Below, in pieces: positions 29,418 through 39,876 of a DNA stretch of 64,000 nucleotides; position 1 is the first letter of the stretch, and each line of letters opens with the position of its first letter. Made by a program: the position numbers and the translations under genes. The notes under the pieces are model-generated. The model was not told the DNA's origin, did no database searches, and saw nothing but the letters and a program-made list of their open reading frames with translations. The stretch is from assembly GCA_963777045.1 (NCBI GenBank), contig CAVZPD010000009.1, positions 375,575 to 439,574 of the forward strand. Reading direction: 5' to 3'. Source of the DNA: JAPSGM01 sp963777045. Its GTDB lineage: Bacteria > Chloroflexota > Limnocylindria > QHBO01.

Positions 29418-30609
29418 CCAACTGGGAATCGCGCTCCTGGCCGGCCGGGATGACGCCGACGGCGAGGAACGGGAAGAGCGCGGCCGCCCCGAAGGCGATC
29501 CCGTAGCCGGTCGCGGCGCTCGCGGAGATCGCCAGGATGGCCGCTACGGTGGGCGGCACGGCGGCGCCGATCAGGTTCTGGAACGTGTTCTGGACGCCCA
29601 ACGCGCGCCCGGCCCACGCGCGCCCGGCGTACTCGGCGACGGCGGTGAAGGCGAGGCCGTTCGGGCTGACGGTCACGATCATCGCCGCGAGGATCGCAAC
29701 GTCGGCGAAGGATGAGCCGATGGTCGCCAGCACCCCCAGCACGGCCATCGTCGAGCCGATGACGATCGCCAGCCAGCGCATCGGCGTCAGGCGGGTCCCG
29801 AGCCGATCGGACCACCAGCCGGCCGCGATCCGCCCCGACGCGCCTGTGAGCTGGCCGACCGCCACCAGCAGCCCGGCGGGCGTCTCCTGCCAGCCGCGCC
29901 CGGTCACCAGGAAGTCGAAGGCGAAGGCCAGGATGGCGGTCTGCGAGATGATCAGCAGCCCCGACGCCGCGTGGATGCGCCACAGGTAGGCGGCGCGGTA
30001 GGGCGTGCCCGAAGGCGGCGCCACATCGTGGTGTCCGCCCGTCCTGAGCGGATCGCGGACGAGGGTGGCCACCATGGCGCCCGAGACGAGGCAGCCGATG
30101 GCCAGGAAGACGAATGCGCCGCCGATCCCGTTGGCCGCCAGCGCGGGCAGCGCGAGCGCGGCCAGCGCCACGCCCAGTGGCTGGCCCGTCTGCCGGATGC
30201 CCATCGCCAGGCCCCGTTCGCGCGAGGCGAACCAGCCCAGGATCAGGCGTCCGCTTGCGGCATGCACGGCGGAGCTCGTCGCTCCGACCACGAAGAGGAG
30301 CGGCAGGAGGAGCGTCCCCTCGCCGACCTGGCTGGCTGCCAGCAGCGTGGATCCCGCAGCCGTCAGGCCGATACTCAGCACGACGCGCTCGCCCCATCGG
30401 TCGGCGGCCCAACCCCAGGCGATGAGGCCCGCCACCACGCCCAGCACCGGGGCGGTGATGAGCGCCGCCGCCAGGCGGATGTCGAACCCCTCGGCGCGCA
30501 GGGCGGGCAGAAGGAACGCGTAGCCGTACTGGGCGGCGCAGGCGGTGATGAGCGAAACGAGACCGACGGCGAGCATGACCCACCGCAGAGCCGGCGAGCG
30601 CGGCGTCAT
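29410..30609 (-). CDS. Major facilitator superfamily transporter
   Basis: 399 residues, about 12 hydrophobic segments. The loop 2-3 motif GWAADRWGERVVL and the mirrored GWWSDRLGTRLTP after segment 8 are MFS signatures; LGWFASRERGLAMGIRQTGQ fits the oxalate/formate-like or nitrate-like sugar-phosphate branch. Substrate cannot be read. Intact frame; ATG follows the exporter stop gap of 22 bases in the same direction as the upstream EamA gene. Confidence 0.82.
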   Translation of the reverse strand: MTPRSPALRWVMLAVGLVSLITACAAQYGYAFLLPALRAEGFDIRLAAALITAPVLGVVAGLIAWGWAADRWGERVVLSIGLTAAGSTLLAASQVGEGTLLLPLLFVVGATSSAVHAASGRLILGWFASRERGLAMGIRQTGQPLGVALAALALPALAANGIGGAFVFLAIGCLVSGAMVATLVRDPLRTGGHHDVAPPSGTPYRAAYLWRIHAASGLLIISQTAILAFAFDFLVTGRGWQETPAGLLVAVGQLTGASGRIAAGWWSDRLGTRLTPMRWLAIVIGSTMAVLGVLATIGSSFADVAILAAMIVTVSPNGLAFTAVAEYAGRAWAGRALGVQNTFQNLIGAAVPPTVAAILAISASAATGYGIAFGAAALFPFLAVGVIPAGQERDSQLVR

Positions 30610-30631
30610 CGGTTCATGGTCGCAGATCCGC

Positions 30632-31519
30632 TTATCCCGAAGAAGTCGCCATGGGTGATCGACGTCGCCGGTCGCTGAGCGTCACGCCGATGGCCGCGAC
30701 CGTGACGCACGCGATCGCCGCCACGCCCGTCGGCGGAAGCGCCTGGCCGAGGATGAGCAGGCCGACCACTGCAGCAGCGACCGGCTCGAGCGTCACGATG
30801 ACGCCGTAGGCGCGTGCGGTCATCCGTTGCAATGCCTCGAACTCCAGGGAGAGCGGCAGGGCCGTGGAGAAGATCGCGACCGCAAGCGCGCCGGCAAGCA
30901 CGGGAAGTTCCATCCGTTCCAGTCCCCCTGCCGCCAGACCGAAGGGCAGCGTGACGACGCCGGCCACCGTCATCGCCAGGGCGAGGCCGGCACCTCCCAC
31001 GCCGTTCGCCACCCGCGGGCTGAGCAGCACGAAGGCAGCCCACCCCATGCCGGCCGCCAGCGCAAGGCCGATGCCGAGCGGGTCGAGCGAGCCGCCGATC
31101 TCCGGCGTCAGCAGCACCAGCCCGGCCACGGCAAGGCCGATCCAAAGGAACTCGGTGAGCCGGCGCGAGGTCAACGCCGCGACCCCGAGGGGCCCCACGA
31201 ACTCGATGGCCACCGCGATGCCCAGCGGGATGCGCGAGATGGCGCCGTAGAAGGACATGTTCATGGCGCCGATGACGCAGCCGAGCAGGATCAGCAGCCC
31301 GACGTGGCGGCGGGCTCGCGCATCGATCTGGCGCCCCGTCGCGACCAGCAGCAGGATCGCGGAGAAGGCGATGCGCAGGAACGTCGTGGTGATCGGACCC
31401 AGGGTCGCGAACAGGTTCACCGCCACTGCGGCGCCCAGCTGGATCGAGGTGATCGACACAACGAGCAGCGCCGGCGGGGGAACGGCCTCGGCGACGCGGG
31501 CGAAAGGACGAGCCTGCAT
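30632..31519 (-). CDS. EamA/DMT-family exporter, RhtA-like
   Basis: 295 residues with ten hydrophobic segments in two EamA repeats. SITSIQLGAAVAVNLFATLG, LRIAFSAILLLVA, MNMSFYGAISRIPLGIAVAI and EFVGPLGVAALTSRR match RhtA-type threonine/homoserine exporters. An amino-acid exporter next to ilvD and leuCD is sensible as overflow export, but that is inference. Divergent from ilvD. Confidence 0.78.
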   Translation of the reverse strand: MQARPFARVAEAVPPPALLVVSITSIQLGAAVAVNLFATLGPITTTFLRIAFSAILLLVATGRQIDARARRHVGLLILLGCVIGAMNMSFYGAISRIPLGIAVAIEFVGPLGVAALTSRRLTEFLWIGLAVAGLVLLTPEIGGSLDPLGIGLALAAGMGWAAFVLLSPRVANGVGGAGLALAMTVAGVVTLPFGLAAGGLERMELPVLAGALAVAIFSTALPLSLEFEALQRMTARAYGVIVTLEPVAAAVVGLLILGQALPPTGVAAIACVTVAAIGVTLSDRRRRSPMATSSG

Positions 31520-31577
31520 CCCGCCACGGTACCCGGCAGAGGCGGGGGCTTGCGCGGGCCGCTACATTGGCGGCCTC

Positions 31578-33306
31578 ATGAGCACCGAGCAATACGATCC
31601 CCGGGAGCACTCCCGCCGCCTCGTCGACGGTCCGGACCGCGCCGCTGCGCGGGCGATGCTGAAGGCCATCGGCTTCACCGACGAGGACCTGTCGAAGCCG
31701 ATTATCGGCGTCGGATCCAGCTGGATCGAGACGATGCCCTGCAACTACAACCAGCGCCACCTCGCCGAGCTGGTGAAGGACGGGATCCGGGCGGCCGGTG
31801 GCACGCCGATGGAGTTCAACACGATCGCCGTGTCGGACGGGGTCAGCATGGGCACCGAGGGGATGAAGGCATCGCTGGTCAGTCGCGAGGTGATCGCCGA
31901 CTCGATCGAGCTGGTGGCGCGCGGCCACCTCTTCGACGGGCTGGTGATCCTGGTCGGCTGCGACAAGACCATTCCGGCGGCCGCCATGGCGCTCGCGCGC
32001 CTGGACCTGCCGGGCCTCGCGCTCTACAACGGGACGATCCAGCCGGGCGTGGTGCGTGGGAAGCGCGATGCCACGGTGGTGACCGTGTTCGAAGCGATCG
32101 GCGCATACCGGGCCGGGAAGATCTCGCTCGAGGAGCTGCGCGAGATCGAGGACGCGTCGTGCCCGGGGCCAGGCGCCTGCGGCGGGCAGTTCACGGCCAA
32201 CACGATGGCCACCGCACTCGAGTTCCTGGGCATCTCGCCGGGCGGGCTGAACGGCATTCCCGGCGACCGACCCGGCCAAGGACGACGCGGCCCGTCGCAG
32301 TGGCGAGCTGGCGATGGAGCTGGTGCGGGAAGGGACGCGGCCGTCGCAGATCATGACCCGGGCCGCCATCGACAACGCGATCGCATCGGTCACCTCCATG
32401 GGCGGCTCGACGAACGGCGTGCTGCACCTGCTGGCCATCGCGCACGAGCTGGGGATCCCGCTCGAGATCGACGACTTCGACCGCATTGCGGCACGCACGC
32501 CCATCGTGGCCAACATGACTCCGGGAGGCCGATACACGGCGGTCGACATCCACGAGGCGGGAGGCATCGGCCTGGTCGCCCGCGAGCTGATCCGAGGCGG
32601 GCTGATCGACGGGTCCACCCGCAACGTGGACGGGCGGACGCTGGCCGAGGTGGCGGACGCCGCGGTGGAGACACCCGGCCAGGAGGTGGTCGTCTCGGTC
32701 GAGCACCCGATCAAGCCGACCGGTGGCCTGGCGATCCTGCACGGCTCGCTGGCGCCCGACGGCTGCGTCATCAAGCTGGCCGGCCACGAGCGCCGGCACC
32801 ATCGCGGTCCGGCGCGGGTCTACGACTCGGAGGCCGAGTGCTACGACGCGGTGCGCGCGCAGCAGATCCTGCCAGGCGACGTGGTCGTCATCCGCAACGA
32901 GGGCCCGGTCGGCGGGCCCGGCATGCAGGAGATGCTCTCCGTCACCGCCGCGCTGGTGGGGGAGGGGCTGGGCGGAGACGTCGCGCTGCTCACCGACGGC
33001 CGCTTCTCGGGCGGAACCCACGGGCTGATGATCGGGCACGTGGCGCCGGAGGCGGCGCTGGGCGGACCCATCGCGCTGGTGCGCGAGGGGGACGAGATCG
33101 AGATCGACGTGGACGCGCGGCGGCTGGACCTGCTGGTGGACGACGAGGAGCTGGCGCGACGGCGGGCTGCCTGGTCGCCTGCTCCGCCCCGCTATCCCGG
33201 CGGCGTGCTCGCCAAGTACGCGGCGCAGGTGTCATCGGCCTCGGAGGGTGCCGTGACGACAGGCGCCCGCATGCGTCGCCAGCTGGAGAGCGCCACCGAC
33301 GGCTGA
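31578..33306 (+). CDS. ilvD: Dihydroxy-acid dehydratase IlvD (one frameshift)
   Basis: Iron-sulfur dehydratase giving the 2-keto acids of valine and isoleucine. Cluster cysteines are in PCNYNQRHLAEL, LVGCDKTIPAAAMALA and SCPGPGACGGQFTANTMATA; later GGPGMQEMLSVTAAL and LLTDGRFSGGTHGLMIGHVA. A single extra C near 32262 (ATTCCCGG for ATTCCGG) breaks NGIPATDPAKDDA; the rest is in one frame. About 576 residues. TACATT at 31563-31568 lies nine bases before the ATG and may be a -10 for a near-leaderless message. Confidence 0.9.
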
Positions 33307-33322
33307 TCGGACGTGGAGCAGC

Positions 33323-33497
33323 GGAATCGGCCGGCGCTCGCCGGTTTCCGCCAGTAGGTGGCGCTAACGGCCGAGATATTCCGCCAGGGCGTCCGGACGG
33401 GCCCGCTTCTCGGCCGATTCCTTCAATGGCTGGCGGAAAGAGGCACGAATCGACACCGGACGCGAGATTCTCGGTCGATACCGCCAGCAGATGGCGG
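33323..33497. repeat. Cluster of inverted repeats between ilvD and the anti-sigma gene
   Basis: Convergent gap of about 210 bases packed with complementary pieces: GGAATCGGCCG (33323-33333) with CGGCCGATTCC (33411-33421); CGGCCGAG (33368-33375) with CTCGGCCG (33409-33416); TTCCGCCAG (33346 and 33379) with CTGGCGGAA (33430-33438); and a final hairpin CCGCCA-GCAGA-TGGCGG (33481-33497). Several pairings exclude each other or cross. No T-run. Confidence 0.6.
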
Positions 33498-33519
33498 ATC
33501 TGCGACGAACGCGCGTAAC

Positions 33520-35373
33520 TCAGTCCCGGCCCAGATAGATCAGGCTGGCCATCATGCGGTCCAGGACTGCCTTGTTCAGGACGTAGTCGACCGCGCCTTC
33601 GCTCGAGGTGGCGGCGTCCAGGCTCGGCCCAAGGGAGGGGGCAGGCTCGAAGCTCACGCCGTAGCGGTAGCTCGGGGCGATTCGTTCGTAGCCGCCACCC
33701 TCGTATCCGATGCCGATCTGCTCACCGCGGAAACCATCGCGCCCACCGATGCTGACCGTCTCCGCCAAGTCGTAGTCCGGTGAGTTGATCACCCCAAACC
33801 CGCCATCGATGGCAGTGATCACGATGGCCACCGAATCGGGCATGTCGCGGACATTCGAGACTTCGAATGGCACCGGCGAGAACCAGCTGCAGGCCGGCAG
33901 TTCGCCGACCGTCGCATTCGTGTACCACGACGCGGGGAACGCGATCGTGAAGTTGCCCACCGGGTTGGTGCAGGTGTCGACAGTCTCGAACAGGGCATCG
34001 GCCTGTGCGCTGTCGATGACGGTGAAGGGGCCGCCCGGGTTTGGCCGATAAGTGACCGGCGTCGGGGTCGGAATGGGGTTCACGCGGTTGATCGATACGA
34101 CCACGAACTGCTGGGCGCACCAGAGCGCCGACTCCTCGGCGGTTTCGGACATGCCGGCGGGCAGATCGGTCCGACGGCAACCTGAGCTCCGCTCGTCATT
34201 GAAGTGTCCGGTAGCCTCAACCTCCTCGCCAACCGGGAACCCACCGGCAGTCGGGTCTACATGGACGGAGAGTATTGGCCCCCACGTCTCCGGCGAACCG
34301 GCCAGCAGGGCAAGATCGGGAGCATCGACGAGCCACGCCGGGTCACCCCCGAAACCAGACCCGAAGTCGGCCTCCTGTGCGGAGCCACGCAACGTCTGGT
34401 TCGTGCTCCCAAAGCAGACCAGCAGCTCGGGCGGCGTCAAGCCAGCCATCACCGACGAGAGGCCCTGGACCCGGGTATCCGGGCACTGGAGTTGCGTGGG
34501 GCGCAGCGTCGACTGGCCATCCAGCTCCAGCGGCGCCCAGGCGAAGGCCCAGCCCGACGCACCATCGGTCGACACCCAGGTCTCGACTCGTCGCCATCCA
34601 TCCATGGCGGGGCGATCAGTCACATACACGCGGACGTGCTGATCGGTGTCCGTTGCGCCGAATGCGAGCACCTCACCTACGACCTGGGAATTCAGGTCCT
34701 GGTCCGCGTACAGCGGTAGCGTCTCGACAGCGACCTCGGCGAAGCTGTCGTAGTCGGGCGCATAGACCGATGGGGAGCTGTTCGCCGTGGGCGAGGCCGT
34801 CGCATCGAGCTCGGCGAGCATGCCGGTGACATCGACGTTGACGTAGTAGTAGGACTCGCCATCCGGCTCGTCGCCAACGTAGACGCACACCATGTGACCC
34901 GATGGCGATGCGGGTGGCGACGGTTGGGAGATCGGGCCCAACACGTCCGGGAGCTGAACTCCCTCATCGAAGACCACGGCGAAGGCCGGCTGGTCCACCT
35001 CGAGCTCCGGCGAGCGGCCCATGTTCGGGAAGTAGCGCTGGTAATCGGCTGCGACGAAGGGGAAGGCGGCGATCACCTGGTCCCCATTGCCCAGGCCGCC
35101 GCCGCAGGCCGCGAAGCGGGGATCGGACGCGACGATCGGGAACGAGGGCGAGGCGCTCGGCCCGCCGCTCGGCGGCAGCTTCACGACGAGCGTCGCAACC
35201 ACCGCCACCACTGCGACAGCCGCCACGGTGACGACCGCCGGCAGGAACCCCGCGAACCACGAGCGGTGGACCGGCGTGGACGTGATCTCGGCCATGACGC
35301 GGTCGGACAGCCCCATCGGCGCATCCACCCGCGAGCGCGACCGCAGGTACTCGACGATCTGCTCGTCGTTCAC
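33520..35373 (-). CDS. Membrane-anchored anti-sigma-like protein with large extracytoplasmic domain
   Basis: 617 residues, intact. The first 36 (NDEQIVEYLRSRSRVDAPMG, LSDRVMAEI) form a short cytoplasmic segment; residues about 39-66 (WFAGFLPAVVTVAAVAVVAVV) are one membrane helix; the remaining 550 residues lie outside and contain Ser/Pro/Thr-rich linkers and many paired cysteines, with no recognised enzyme motif. The overlap (ATGA) with the upstream ECF sigma gene is the classical sigma/anti-sigma arrangement. A zinc-type HxxxCxxC anti-sigma motif is not seen, so the mode of sigma binding is unproved. Confidence 0.7.
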   Translation of the reverse strand: MNDEQIVEYLRSRSRVDAPMGLSDRVMAEITSTPVHRSWFAGFLPAVVTVAAVAVVAVVATLVVKLPPSGGPSASPSFPIVASDPRFAACGGGLGNGDQVIAAFPFVAADYQRYFPNMGRSPELEVDQPAFAVVFDEGVQLPDVLGPISQPSPPASPSGHMVCVYVGDEPDGESYYYVNVDVTGMLAELDATASPTANSSPSVYAPDYDSFAEVAVETLPLYADQDLNSQVVGEVLAFGATDTDQHVRVYVTDRPAMDGWRRVETWVSTDGASGWAFAWAPLELDGQSTLRPTQLQCPDTRVQGLSSVMAGLTPPELLVCFGSTNQTLRGSAQEADFGSGFGGDPAWLVDAPDLALLAGSPETWGPILSVHVDPTAGGFPVGEEVEATGHFNDERSSGCRRTDLPAGMSETAEESALWCAQQFVVVSINRVNPIPTPTPVTYRPNPGGPFTVIDSAQADALFETVDTCTNPVGNFTIAFPASWYTNATVGELPACSWFSPVPFEVSNVRDMPDSVAIVITAIDGGFGVINSPDYDLAETVSIGGRDGFRGEQIGIGYEGGGYERIAPSYRYGVSFEPAPSLGPSLDAATSSEGAVDYVLNKAVLDRMMASLIYLGRD

Positions 35374-35918
35374 GACGCCACCTCCGGTTCGGCCCGATCT
35401 TCAGGTGTCCCGACCGCGCTGCGCAGGACGCCCAGGGCCGCGTTGAGCCGCGACTTGGCCGTGCCTTCCGGCACGCCCAGCGCGTCGGCGGACTCGGCGA
35501 TCGAGTAGCCAAGGCTGTAGTGGAGTGCCAGGACCGCCCGCTGGTCGGGGTTGAGGCGCTCGAAGGCCGGTTCCAGGAGGGCGCGCGCCTCGATCGGTCC
35601 ACGGAAGTCGGCCGGACTGGTGGCCGATGTCTCCGCCATCGCCATCGGCGCAGCGACCGGGCGGCGGCGCTGGCTTCGGAGCCAGTTGCGCGACCGGTTC
35701 ACGCAGATCCGGCGCAGCCAGGCCGGGAACGCTTCCGGGCTTCGGAGGCGTGGCAGCTCCTGCCAGGCCCTGACGAACGTCTCCTGCGCGACGTCGGGTG
35801 CGCTCGCTTCGCCGACGATGGCCGCAGCCAGCCGATAGATGCCGGACATGTGCTGTTCCACGAGCATCTCGAACGCCTCCTGGTCGCGGGCCATGGCTCG
35901 GCGGATGGTCTCCAGCAG
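35370..35918 (-). CDS. ECF-type RNA polymerase sigma factor
   Basis: About 182 residues. Region 2: RDQEAFEMLVEQHMSGIYRL, APDVAQETFVRAWQELPRL, RRICVNRSRNWLRSQRR. Region 4: LNPDQRAVLALHYSLGYSIA, ESADALGVPEGTAKSRLNAA. The start is uncertain: the family core begins LLETIRRAMARD, but upstream of ATG 35894 there is no ATG or GTG until 36143, so a CTG at 35918 behind AAGGGAGGGAAT is the better guess. Its 5' region contains the second copy of the two-stem hairpin repeat. Confidence 0.82.
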   Translation of the reverse strand: MLETIRRAMARDQEAFEMLVEQHMSGIYRLAAAIVGEASAPDVAQETFVRAWQELPRLRSPEAFPAWLRRICVNRSRNWLRSQRRRPVAAPMAMAETSATSPADFRGPIEARALLEPAFERLNPDQRAVLALHYSLGYSIAESADALGVPEGTAKSRLNAALGVLRSAVGTPEDRAEPEVAS

Positions 35919-36050
35919 ATTCCCTCCCTTCGGCCGCTCACTATCCAGACACCGGAATCCCGCGAACTGTTCGCCGTCATTCTTGATCGGCTTGGCTTCT
36001 CCGCGAAGGATGCCCGGGGATGCGGGCGAAGCTCTCACGAGATTCTGTGG

Positions 36051-36138
36051 CCGCTGTCTTTGGACAGTTCTCGTACCGCACGTCCGCACGTGCGGTACGT
36101 GCGGCCAGCGCCGTACGAGGGAAGGCTGACAGCAGCGG
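36051..36138. repeat. Two-stem hairpin repeat element, copy 2
   Basis: Outer stem GCTGTC (36053-36058) with GACAGC (36128-36133); inner stem CTCGTAC (36070-36076) with GTACGAG (36113-36119); apical CCGCACGTGCGG palindrome (36084-36095). An extra hairpin CTGTC-TTTG-GACAG sits inside the left arm. It lies in the 600-base gap between the sigma gene (minus) and the ilv leader (plus). Confidence 0.65.
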
Positions 36139-36238
36139 AGCATCGGCCGTGACGACCGGCATCCGCATGCAGCCCTGGGCTGGTATCACCGCTGAGGCGC
36201 ACACGCAGCGGCGCGCTGAGCGTGACAGGGGGTTGGGG

Positions 36239-36257
36239 TTGACAGCGCTGTTAGGGT
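36239..36257 (+). promoter_or_regulatory. Candidate ilv promoter/operator TTGACA-N7-TAGGGT
   Basis: TTGACAGCGCTGTTAGGGT, eight bases before the leader peptide ATG. It contains an almost perfect palindrome, TGACAGCGCTGTTA. The met leader has TTGACAGCGCTGATAGCGT in the same position, 15.8 kb away on the other strand. If TAGGGT is the -10 the leader message is nearly leaderless; the TTGACA is too close to be a sigma-70 -35, so operator is an alternative. Confidence 0.45.
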
Positions 36258-36264
36258 CCCCCCA

Positions 36265-36408
36265 ATGCACCCGATGAGCGCGCGACTCGCGTCCGCATCG
36301 CCGGCGCCGGCCAACCAGGCTGCGCTCGGCGGTTTCGTCGTGGTACTCGGCATTCTCCGGCTCGTCCTCCTTATTGGATGGCGGGATAGAGGACGCCGGA
36401 CGGCCTGA
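36265..36408 (+). CDS. Branched-chain leader peptide (47 aa)
   Basis: ATG 36265 to TGA 36408. Residues 24-38 read FVVVLGILRLVLLIG, with 11 Val/Leu/Ile in 13 positions, just upstream of an attenuator. The segment TGGCGGGAT (36379-36387), directly after these control codons, is the exact complement of ATCCCGCCA (36432-36440), the 5' arm of the terminator. Stalling at Val/Leu/Ile codons would leave it free to form an antiterminator; a ribosome reaching the stop would cover it. This is the textbook ilv attenuation layout. Confidence 0.85.
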   Translation: MHPMSARLASASPAPANQAALGGFVVVLGILRLVLLIGWRDRGRRTA

Positions 36409-36433
36409 CGGCCAACCGAAAGCGAACCCGAAT

Positions 36434-36463
36434 CCCGCCAGCCAGCAAGGCCGGCGGGTTTTT
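36434..36463 (+). terminator. ilvB operon attenuator
   Basis: CCCGCC-A-GCC, loop AGCAA, GGC-C-GGCGGG, then TTTTT. A ten-position stem with one A/C mismatch and a T-run, 62 bases before the ilvB ATG. Its 5' arm overlaps the antiterminator complement in the leader peptide. Confidence 0.88.
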
Positions 36464-36524
36464 CGTTCTCCGGACCGATAACTCCCAGGACCGAAAGGGA
36501 ACCCGAAAAAGTGCAGGCAACTTC

Positions 36525-38272
<1,748 letters not shown>

Positions 38273-38276
<4 letters not shown>

Positions 38277-38812
38277 CAGTGTCGGCGGACCCGCATCAGC
38301 GCCGGCACGTGGTGAGCGCCCTGGTCATCGACCGTCCGGGGACGCTCAACCGCGTCTCCGGCCTCTTCCGGGCACGCTCGTTCAACATCGAGTCGCTCAC
38401 GGTCGGGAGCACGCTGCAGCCGGGCCGATCGCGCATGACGGTCGTCATCCGCGGCGACGAGGCGCACCTGCACCAGGTGCTCGCCCAGCTGGAACGACTG
38501 ATCGAGGTGATCGAGGTCACCGACCTGACCCACGCGCCGCGCGTCGAGCTGGAGCTCGCGCTGGTTGAGCTCGATGCTCCCTCCGGAGCCGATGACGATG
38601 CCGCCATCCGGGCGGTGCTCGAGGCGGCCGGCGGCGCGGTGATTTCAACCGATGACGGGGCCTGGAGGCTGCGACTGACCGCCGCGCCGGCCGACGTCGA
38701 GGAAGCCCTCTCCCTGCTGCGCCGCCACGGGCTGCGCGGCCTCGTCCGCGCCGGAACGGTCGCCATGGCCGCCGGCGAAGCCATCACGAAGATCGGAGCA
38801 AGCACCACATGA
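38273..38812 (+). CDS. ilvN: Acetolactate synthase regulatory subunit IlvN
   Basis: 179 residues: N-terminal ACT domain HVVSALVIDRPGTLNRVSGL, FRARSFNIESLTVGSTLQPG, MTVVIRGDEAHLHQVLAQLE, then a second domain. It binds the catalytic subunit and gives valine feedback. TTG at 38273 overlaps the ilvB stop (TTGA) and has GGAGG eight bases upstream; GTG 38279 is an alternative. Confidence 0.92.
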
Positions 38813-39876
38813 CGAAGCTCATCTACGACCGTGACATCGACCCGGCGGCGCTCGCCGGGCAGACGGTGGCGGTCATCGGCTACGGCAGCCAGGGCGAGGC
38901 GCACGCGCGCAACCTGGCCGATTCCGGCGTGGACGTGATCGTCGGCCTGCGCCACGATTCCGCCTCGGCCGATCGGGCCCGGGAGGCTGGCCTGCGGGTG
39001 ACCGATGCCGCAGCGGCCGCCGCCGCCGCGCAGGTCGTGATGCTGCTCGTCCCCGACACGGCGGCGCCATCGGTCTATGAGGCCGAGATCGAGCCGAACC
39101 TGGCCGATGGCGACCTGCTGATGTTCGCCCACGGCTTCAACATCCACTTCGGCACCATCGACCCGCCGGGTGGCGTGGACGTGGGGATGGTGGCGCCGAA
39201 GGGCCCCGGACACCTGGTGCGGCGGCTCTACGAGCAGGGCGGCGGGGTCCCGGCCCTGTTCGCCGTCCACCGCGACGCGACCGGCACGGCCCGCGCCCGA
39301 ACCCTCGCCTACGCCCGGGGGATCGGCGCGGGCCGTGCCGGCATCCTCGAAACGACGTTCGCCGAGGAGACTGAGACCGACCTGTTCGGCGAGCAGGCCG
39401 TCCTGTGCGGCGGCGTCACCTCGCTGGTGCAGGCCGGATTCGAGACGCTGGTCGATGCCGGCTACCAGCCGGAGCTCGCCTACTTCGAGACGATGCACGA
39501 GCTCAAGCTGATCGTGGACCTCATGTACCAGGGCGGCCTGCAGTACATGCGCTACTCGATCAGCGATACCGCCGAGTACGGCGACTACGTTTCCGGCCCG
39601 CGGATCGTGGACGAGCGGATCCGCGCCGAGATGCGCCAGATCCTGTCCGAGATCCAGGACGGCAGCTTCGCCCGTCGCTGGATCGAGGAGGGGCAGCAGG
39701 GTGCGCCGGAGTTCCGCCGTCTGCGTGCCAAGAACGCGAATGCGCGGATCGAGGGCGTGGGCGCGGAGCTGCGCTCGCACATGGACTTCATCGGCCCCAA
39801 GTCGGCGCCGGAGGGCTGGGCCGATTCGGGCCACCAGAACCAGGTGCGAGCCGGGGCAGGGGAGGAGAACGCCTGA
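38809..39876 (+). CDS. ilvC: Ketol-acid reductoisomerase IlvC (class I)
   Basis: 355 residues, intact. NADP loop VAVIGYGSQGEAHARNLADS, then VGLRHDSASADRARE; KGPGHLVRRLYEQGGGVPAL and AEETETDLFGEQAVLCGG hold the Mg sites; ELKLIVDLMYQGGLQYMRYS and ISDTAEYGDY complete the knotted domain. Short class I form. ATGA overlap with ilvN. Confidence 0.95.
   Translation: MTKLIYDRDIDPAALAGQTVAVIGYGSQGEAHARNLADSGVDVIVGLRHDSASADRAREAGLRVTDAAAAAAAAQVVMLLVPDTAAPSVYEAEIEPNLADGDLLMFAHGFNIHFGTIDPPGGVDVGMVAPKGPGHLVRRLYEQGGGVPALFAVHRDATGTARARTLAYARGIGAGRAGILETTFAEETETDLFGEQAVLCGGVTSLVQAGFETLVDAGYQPELAYFETMHELKLIVDLMYQGGLQYMRYSISDTAEYGDYVSGPRIVDERIRAEMRQILSEIQDGSFARRWIEEGQQGAPEFRRLRAKNANARIEGVGAELRSHMDFIGPKSAPEGWADSGHQNQVRAGAGEENA

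Noticed and set aside
36239..36244. TTGACA as a sigma-70 -35 box of the ilv leader
   Set aside because: Only seven bases separate it from TAGGGT; other promoters here use 18. Treated as an element of unknown type instead.
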